Assembly: GCA_964529715.1 (NCBI GenBank)
Contig: CAZGXI010000006.1
Span: forward strand, 62,001 to 126,000
Source: CAZGXI01 sp964529715
Lineage (GTDB): Bacteria > Chloroflexota > Anaerolineae > Aggregatilineales > Ch27
DNA: 64,000 nt
Reading direction: 5' to 3'
Below, piece after piece: positions 60,027 through 64,000 of the stretch (its first letter is position 1; each line of letters starts with the position of its first letter). A program made the position numbers and the translations under genes. Below the pieces are notes generated by a model that saw only the letters and a program-made list of their open reading frames with translations, did not search any database and was not told the origin of the DNA.

Positions 60027-61688
60027 ATGTTGAACTTTAGCGTGAGAATGTTGACCGTGTTGCTGGTAATCGGGCTGATCGCCGCTTTCTTGCCTGGCGA
60101 ACCAACCGGCGCACAAACGGCGGACATCTGCGCGGCCCTGACGGAGAGCATCGTCGCCGCCGCGCAGGAAGCCTGCGCCGACCTGGCCGTCGGCGAAGTT
60201 TGCTTCGCGGCTGAACCCGTCGCCCTGAGCGGGGACGTTGACTTTGCAGCGCCCGGCGACCGCGCCGACGTGGCCGCCGTCCAATCCGTTGTCACCGGGG
60301 CCGCCGACCCCAACGCAGAAGCCTGGGGCGTGGCCGTCATGAACATCCTGGCCGACCTGCCCGCCGATGGCGAGCAATCCGTGACGCTGATCCTGTTCGG
60401 CGCGGCGGAACTCACCAGCGCGGTGGACGCCTCCGCCGGGCCGGCTCCTACCCTCACCCTGACTAACGCCGCCGGGTACGACATCAACCTGCGCGCCGGG
60501 GCAGGCACAAACTACCCCGTCATCGGCACGCTGCCGAACCGCGCCCAGGCGGTGGTGGATGGGCGCAACGCCAACGGCGACTGGTATCGCATCCAGACCG
60601 AGTCTGGCCCGGCGTGGGCCTTCCGCGACCTGGTGGCGCTGCAAGGCGACCCGGCGACGCTGAACGTGTTGGCCGACGACGACCTGCTGCTCGGCTACAC
60701 CGCGCCGATGCAGGCGTTCACTCTGACCACCGCGCCGCAAGGCGAAGATGACCTGCTCTGCGGCGCAGGATCGGCAGGCCTGCTGATCCAGACGGCGGGC
60801 GAAGGCACGGCGCATCTGCAAATCAACGGCGTGGACGTGGCGCTGGCGGATGGCACGCTGCTGGTCCAGGCCGCGCCGGATGACGCCTTGCAAATCGTGG
60901 TGTTGGACGGCAGCGCCATCGCAGCGGGAACCCCGGTCGAGGGCGGCGCGCTGGTGCGCGTGGAGACGGGCGCAGACTCCGCCGAACCGGAGGTAGTAAG
61001 CCCCTTCGCCTTCGCCACCCTAGAAGGTGCCCCGGTGGACCTGCTGCCGGAGGCGTTGGTCTGCACGGTCGGGCTGAGCAACGGTGCAGACACGGTGGCC
61101 TTTTACGCCGGGCCAGGCGAGGACTACACCCGGCTTGCCAATGTAGACCCAGCCGCACACTACACTGCCGCCGGCCAGAACACCGACGCTGACGGCGCGG
61201 CATGGTGGTTGGTCACGACAAGCCGGGGGCAGCGCGCGTGGGTCGCGCAAGACGGCGTCCGGGCGCTGGGCGCGTGCGGCGCGGTAGCCCAGGTCAGCGC
61301 CCCGTCGCCCAATGCGCCGGCCAGCGCAGGCGGCAGCAGCTTGGTCCCTGCCGGACAGTCAGTCTGGATGGCAAACACGGGCGTGGATCACATGGGCGGC
61401 ACGTGCACCGGGCCAGAACTGGCGCTGTGCTCGCATCTGGTGGCAATCAGTCCCAATCCCGACGGCACGATCTCCTGGCGCGGACAGGAACCGCTGCCCT
61501 ACACCATGCAGCCCGCCGGGCCGAACAGCTACGTGTACAACGGGCGGAACACGCTCAATAATGCCAATCTCAGCCTGACGATCACGTTCACCAGCGAGAC
61601 GACCTGGGATATGACGATGATCACCGTGTTCGACAACGACCCGGCCTGCACGCACACCTTCTACTACACCGCGACGCGCAACTGGTAG
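60027..61688 (+). CDS. Exported protein with two SH3b-like domains
   Basis: A 553-residue secreted protein: signal peptide (MLNFSVRMLTVLLVIGLIAA, then GEPTGAQ), an N-terminal Cys-rich domain (C-x-A-L...C-A-D-L...V-C-F), SH3b 1 (about 150-210: INLRAGAGTNYPVIG, PAWAFRDL), a beta-rich middle and SH3b 2 (about 355-415: VAFYAGPGEDYTRL, QRAWV). It ends in a beta domain with a Cys pair (GGTCTGPELALCS and DPACTH). No catalytic motif. Start at 60027 is preceded by a strong GAGGAGG. Probably a wall-binding surface protein; converges with the oxidoreductase gene. Confidence 0.78.
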   Translation: MLNFSVRMLTVLLVIGLIAAFLPGEPTGAQTADICAALTESIVAAAQEACADLAVGEVCFAAEPVALSGDVDFAAPGDRADVAAVQSVVTGAADPNAEAWGVAVMNILADLPADGEQSVTLILFGAAELTSAVDASAGPAPTLTLTNAAGYDINLRAGAGTNYPVIGTLPNRAQAVVDGRNANGDWYRIQTESGPAWAFRDLVALQGDPATLNVLADDDLLLGYTAPMQAFTLTTAPQGEDDLLCGAGSAGLLIQTAGEGTAHLQINGVDVALADGTLLVQAAPDDALQIVVLDGSAIAAGTPVEGGALVRVETGADSAEPEVVSPFAFATLEGAPVDLLPEALVCTVGLSNGADTVAFYAGPGEDYTRLANVDPAAHYTAAGQNTDADGAAWWLVTTSRGQRAWVAQDGVRALGACGAVAQVSAPSPNAPASAGGSSLVPAGQSVWMANTGVDHMGGTCTGPELALCSHLVAISPNPDGTISWRGQEPLPYTMQPAGPNSYVYNGRNTLNNANLSLTITFTSETTWDMTMITVFDNDPACTHTFYYTATRNW

Positions 61689-61713
61689 CGGGCAAGGCGA
61701 CCGCAGAAGAACG

Positions 61714-61741
61714 GTAGGGACACGGCATGCCGCGTCCCTAC
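61714..61741. terminator. Palindrome between the SH3b protein and LLM oxidoreductase genes
   Basis: GTAGGGACACGGcatGCCGCGTCCCTAC, 28 nt, between convergent stops at 61688 and 61771. Member of the AGGGACACGG family. Confidence 0.55.
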
Positions 61742-61770
61742 AGGAACCCGCATCATTCTCCGCGACCCGC

Positions 61771-62748
61771 TCAGGCCCGCAGCAGCGGCATCAGGTAGCA
61801 GCTGTATTCGTCCAGACAGGCGGGATCGCTGTCTAACGGCACCAGGACCACCGCATCCGCCCCGGCCTCCCCCAGGCGCAGGATCGCCGCCGCTGCCTGC
61901 TCTGGCGTCCCGGCGGCAGAAAGTTCATCGACCCAGGCGTCCGGCATCCGCGCCGCCGCTCCGGCGACGCCATGCTCGCGGACCAGCGCCTGCCCCTCTT
62001 CCAGAATGCCAAGCGCCCTGAACTGGGGGACGTCCTGGCCTAGGCGGGCCGCCAGCGTGCGCCGCATCGCCTCACGCGCCACCTGACCGTTCGGATTCAC
62101 CTTCGCCAGGACGTTCACGACGACGCGGTTTGCCGCCGCTCCCGACTGCGCCATGCCGGTGCGGACGTGTTCCCGTGCCCACCGGACGTAGGCCGGAGAC
62201 GACGTGTCCGTCAGGATCGTCCCATCGCCCACGCGCCCAGCAAGCTGTAAGGTTTTCTCCCGCATCGCACCGACGTACAGCGGCGGCATTTTTTCCGGGA
62301 TCGTCGTCATCTTCACCGCGTCCAGGTGCACGTGCGTGCCGTTCACCGTCACGGTTTCGCCGCGCAGCAGGCTACGGACGGCGCTCACCGTTTCCTCGAT
62401 AGCCTTCAGCGACGATTTCGCCGCCGCGCCGATCTGCCGCATCCACGCCTCGACGCCGTGCCCGAATCCGGGCAGAAAGCGCCCCGGATAGGCCCGCGCC
62501 AGCGTCGTGATCTCCATCGCCATGAACAGGGGATTATAGGCCACCACCGGGATCAGGCCGATGCCGACCTTGAGCCGATGCGTCGCCGACAGCGCAAGCG
62601 CCGCCGAGGTCAGCGCGCCAGGAAGAAAGCAGTCGTCCCACAGCCACAGTTCATCGAATCCGGCAGCTTCGGCGCGGCGGGCATAGTCCGCCAGCGTTTC
62701 CGGCAGGAACAAGGGATGAAAGGTGATGCCAAGCGCAGGCTTCGTCAT
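61771..62748 (-). CDS. Luciferase-like monooxygenase-family oxidoreductase (LLM class, F420 type)
   Basis: A 325-residue TIM-barrel flavin/F420 oxidoreductase. It begins MTKPALGITFHPLFLPETLADYARRAEAAGFDELWLWDD (abbreviated), followed by LKVGIGLIPVVAYNPLFMAMEITTLA, PGRFLPGFGHG and MPPLYVGAMREKTLQLAGRVGDGTILTD. The GRFLPGFGHG and the LYVGA/VGDGTIL landmarks fit the MER/F420-dependent branch; a flavin-dependent enzyme cannot be excluded by eye. Substrate unknown. Its downstream neighbour at the 3' side is a convergent SH3b gene; the upstream SGNH-like gene on this strand is 123 nt away. Confidence 0.87.
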   Translation of the reverse strand: MTKPALGITFHPLFLPETLADYARRAEAAGFDELWLWDDCFLPGALTSAALALSATHRLKVGIGLIPVVAYNPLFMAMEITTLARAYPGRFLPGFGHGVEAWMRQIGAAAKSSLKAIEETVSAVRSLLRGETVTVNGTHVHLDAVKMTTIPEKMPPLYVGAMREKTLQLAGRVGDGTILTDTSSPAYVRWAREHVRTGMAQSGAAANRVVVNVLAKVNPNGQVAREAMRRTLAARLGQDVPQFRALGILEEGQALVREHGVAGAAARMPDAWVDELSAAGTPEQAAAAILRLGEAGADAVVLVPLDSDPACLDEYSCYLMPLLRA

Positions 62749-62871
62749 CGAATCGCCCTTTTTTCGTGCGTTCTACAGACAGAATCCCTCCCCTACCCCA
62801 GGATGAGGCCAGGGAATCGCAGGGGCGCGGGTGTGCCGCGCCCCTACAGAAATGGATTCGAGAGAGTCGTT
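62749..62871. repeat. Dispersed palindrome upstream of the oxidoreductase gene
   Basis: The gap carries AGGGGCGCGGgtgtgCCGCGCCCCT (62821-62845) and a diffuse CCCTCCCCTACCCCAGGATGAGG stretch. The palindrome lies 27 nt downstream of the SGNH-like gene stop on the same strand and may terminate it. Confidence 0.5.
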
Positions 62872-64000
62872 CTACCCGCCCAGGACCTGTGTGCGCAGCA
62901 GGTCCAGGGTTTGCAGCGCCAGCAGATTCCACAGCGTCAGGCCGTATTGCATTTCCTCGTTGCCGAACAACAGCGCGCCGCTGCTGCCATAGGACAAATG
63001 CAGCAGATCGTTTTCCACGCCGCTGTGCGGCAGGCCGCGCGCCGCCTGCCACAGATTGATCACCGGCACGCCAAACTCGCGCCCCAGGTTGACCACGATC
63101 TGGTTGAAGCGCAAAAAGTCCAGCCACTTGCTGTTTTCCGCCGGGTCGCTGGGATAGGTCGCCAGCACCGGGATCACGCCTCGGTCGCGCGAGATTTCCA
63201 GGACACGGCGCAGCGCCTGCGCGAACTGGTCGGCGGTGAGGTTGTGCACATCGTTGGCGCCGAACAGGATGATCGCCACCGCCGGGTGGAGGGTGTTGTA
63301 TTCGCATTCCAGCGGCGACTCGCCCGGCTGACAACTGCGCGGGTCGTTGAAGAGCGGGTCCACGACCGTGTTGGCCGTGTAGCCGCTGCGCCCGGCCTGG
63401 CTCACGCGCAGGAAGGGATTGGGGCTGCCCGCCTGGAAGAAATCGATGGTCGCCTGGAGGCCCGCATAGGGGCCAAGTTGATAGATGCCCTCGCCGATCA
63501 GCTGCATAAAGCCGCGCGACTCGCTGTTGCAGTCGCCCACCTTCGCAAAGAGACGCGGGTTGTTGCCCATCTGCCGCCCCAGCGCAGCGATCTGCCGGAC
63601 CTGCGGCGTGATGGTCGGGAGCACCGGCGCGGCGGCCAGTTCTGCGATCAGGGCCGCTTCGGCGTCGGAGACGGGCTGGTATGCTACGGGCTGCGGCAGG
63701 TCCGGCGCGGGCGCGGACGATCCCGCCGGGGCAGGCTGTGGAGCGGCTGCCGCCGGAGCCGGGGCCGCTGCTGAACCGTTCCATTCCGGCGGCAGGGAGG
63801 TCGTGCCGTCGGTCACGGGCAGGTCCGCCAGGGTTACGTCTACGCTCAGCGCCAGGAAGTTCGCCGCCACCCAGCCGCGATACAGGCCATCGGCGGTGTG
63901 GACCAGCGCCCACAGGCCGTTTTGGTTGCGGCCTTCCAGCACCAGCGCCGTGCCGCCCGGCAGGCGCGTGATCGTCGGGAAGGTCAGCTCCGGCCCGGTA
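62872..64000 (-). CDS. Exported SH3b-SGNH-like protein with GDC motif (5), 5' end beyond the window
   Basis: At least 376 residues; the 5' end, including signal peptide, lies past 64000. The visible frame opens in an SH3b domain (LTFPTITRLPGGTALVLEGRN, abbreviated; GLYRGWVAANFLAL). A Pro/Ala-rich linker follows, then the SGNH-like domain: KVGDCNSESRGFM (GDC), YQLGPYAGLQATIDFF, the Cys pair CQPGESPLECEY, LFGANDVHNL (GxND present) and VENDLLHLSYG (D..H). The convergent-family palindromes at its 3' side mark the operon end. Same family as the four copies at 51.7-59.4 kb. Confidence 0.82.
   Translation of the reverse strand, partial: TGPELTFPTITRLPGGTALVLEGRNQNGLWALVHTADGLYRGWVAANFLALSVDVTLADLPVTDGTTSLPPEWNGSAAAPAPAAAAPQPAPAGSSAPAPDLPQPVAYQPVSDAEAALIAELAAAPVLPTITPQVRQIAALGRQMGNNPRLFAKVGDCNSESRGFMQLIGEGIYQLGPYAGLQATIDFFQAGSPNPFLRVSQAGRSGYTANTVVDPLFNDPRSCQPGESPLECEYNTLHPAVAIILFGANDVHNLTADQFAQALRRVLEISRDRGVIPVLATYPSDPAENSKWLDFLRFNQIVVNLGREFGVPVINLWQAARGLPHSGVENDLLHLSYGSSGALLFGNEEMQYGLTLWNLLALQTLDLLRTQVLGG

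Overview
The window is a GC-rich bacterial chromosome segment, most likely from a member of the phylum Chloroflexota (Anaerolineae-type). This is an inference from gene content: SH3b-domain exported proteins, SUMF1-domain proteins, SARP-type regulators, MBOAT/SGNH envelope genes, family 1/family 5 ABC systems and many short dispersed palindromes. I see no rRNA, phage, insertion sequence or CRISPR array. There is one tRNA gene, tRNA-Ser(GGA).

Layout. 1-7.3 kb: housekeeping genes on the minus strand (PcrA-type helicase, SUMF1 protein, GH20 hexosaminidase, DNA polymerase III delta', Ogt). 7.4-8.1 kb: toxin-antitoxin debris (orphan DUF433 protein; MntA-like nucleotidyltransferase cut short by an in-frame TGA). 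8.1-14.0 kb: four-gene membrane operon (PspC domain, two large multi-pass proteins with repeated Cys-containing beta modules, LiaF-like protein). 14.2-19.4 kb: a plus-strand signalling block of two paralogous proteins with a pseudo-receiver fused to an APH-fold kinase, then a SARP-like regulator with a degenerate P-loop. 19.5-29.2 kb: GT-C glycosyltransferase, second SUMF1 protein, MA-type peptidase, truncated DUF2268 protease, CocE-type hydrolase, YgjP-type metallopeptidase and LysM/M23 peptidase. 29.3-32.7 kb: oligopeptide-type ABC operon without ATPases. 32.8-36.3 kb: GNAT, tRNA-Ser and two TPR membrane proteins. 36.5-42.4 kb: PfkB-type sugar kinase and a four-gene sugar/AI-2-type ABC operon. 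42.7-45.9 kb: flippase, FkbM methyltransferase and glycosyltransferase. 46-51.4 kb: PEP carboxylase, a lipoprotein, an FHA protein and a response regulator.

51.7-64 kb is the most unusual region. It holds five related exported SGNH-like proteins in which the usual nucleophile Ser of the GDS block is Cys. They surround an apparent envelope O-acylation operon: a 39-residue membrane microprotein ending in WIYQGF, an MBOAT acyltransferase that starts 3 nt after it, and a membrane-anchored SGNH protein. The microprotein's extreme C-terminus resembles the FIYxxF motif of DltX from the Dlt teichoic-acid D-alanylation pathway. I therefore propose a DltX/DltB/DltD-like acyl relay in a lineage that has no teichoic acid. 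Its acyl group and acceptor polymer are unknown.

Short palindromes lie at most convergent gene junctions, and several lie inside reading frames without breaking them. All functional calls come from reading motifs by eye; no database search was run.
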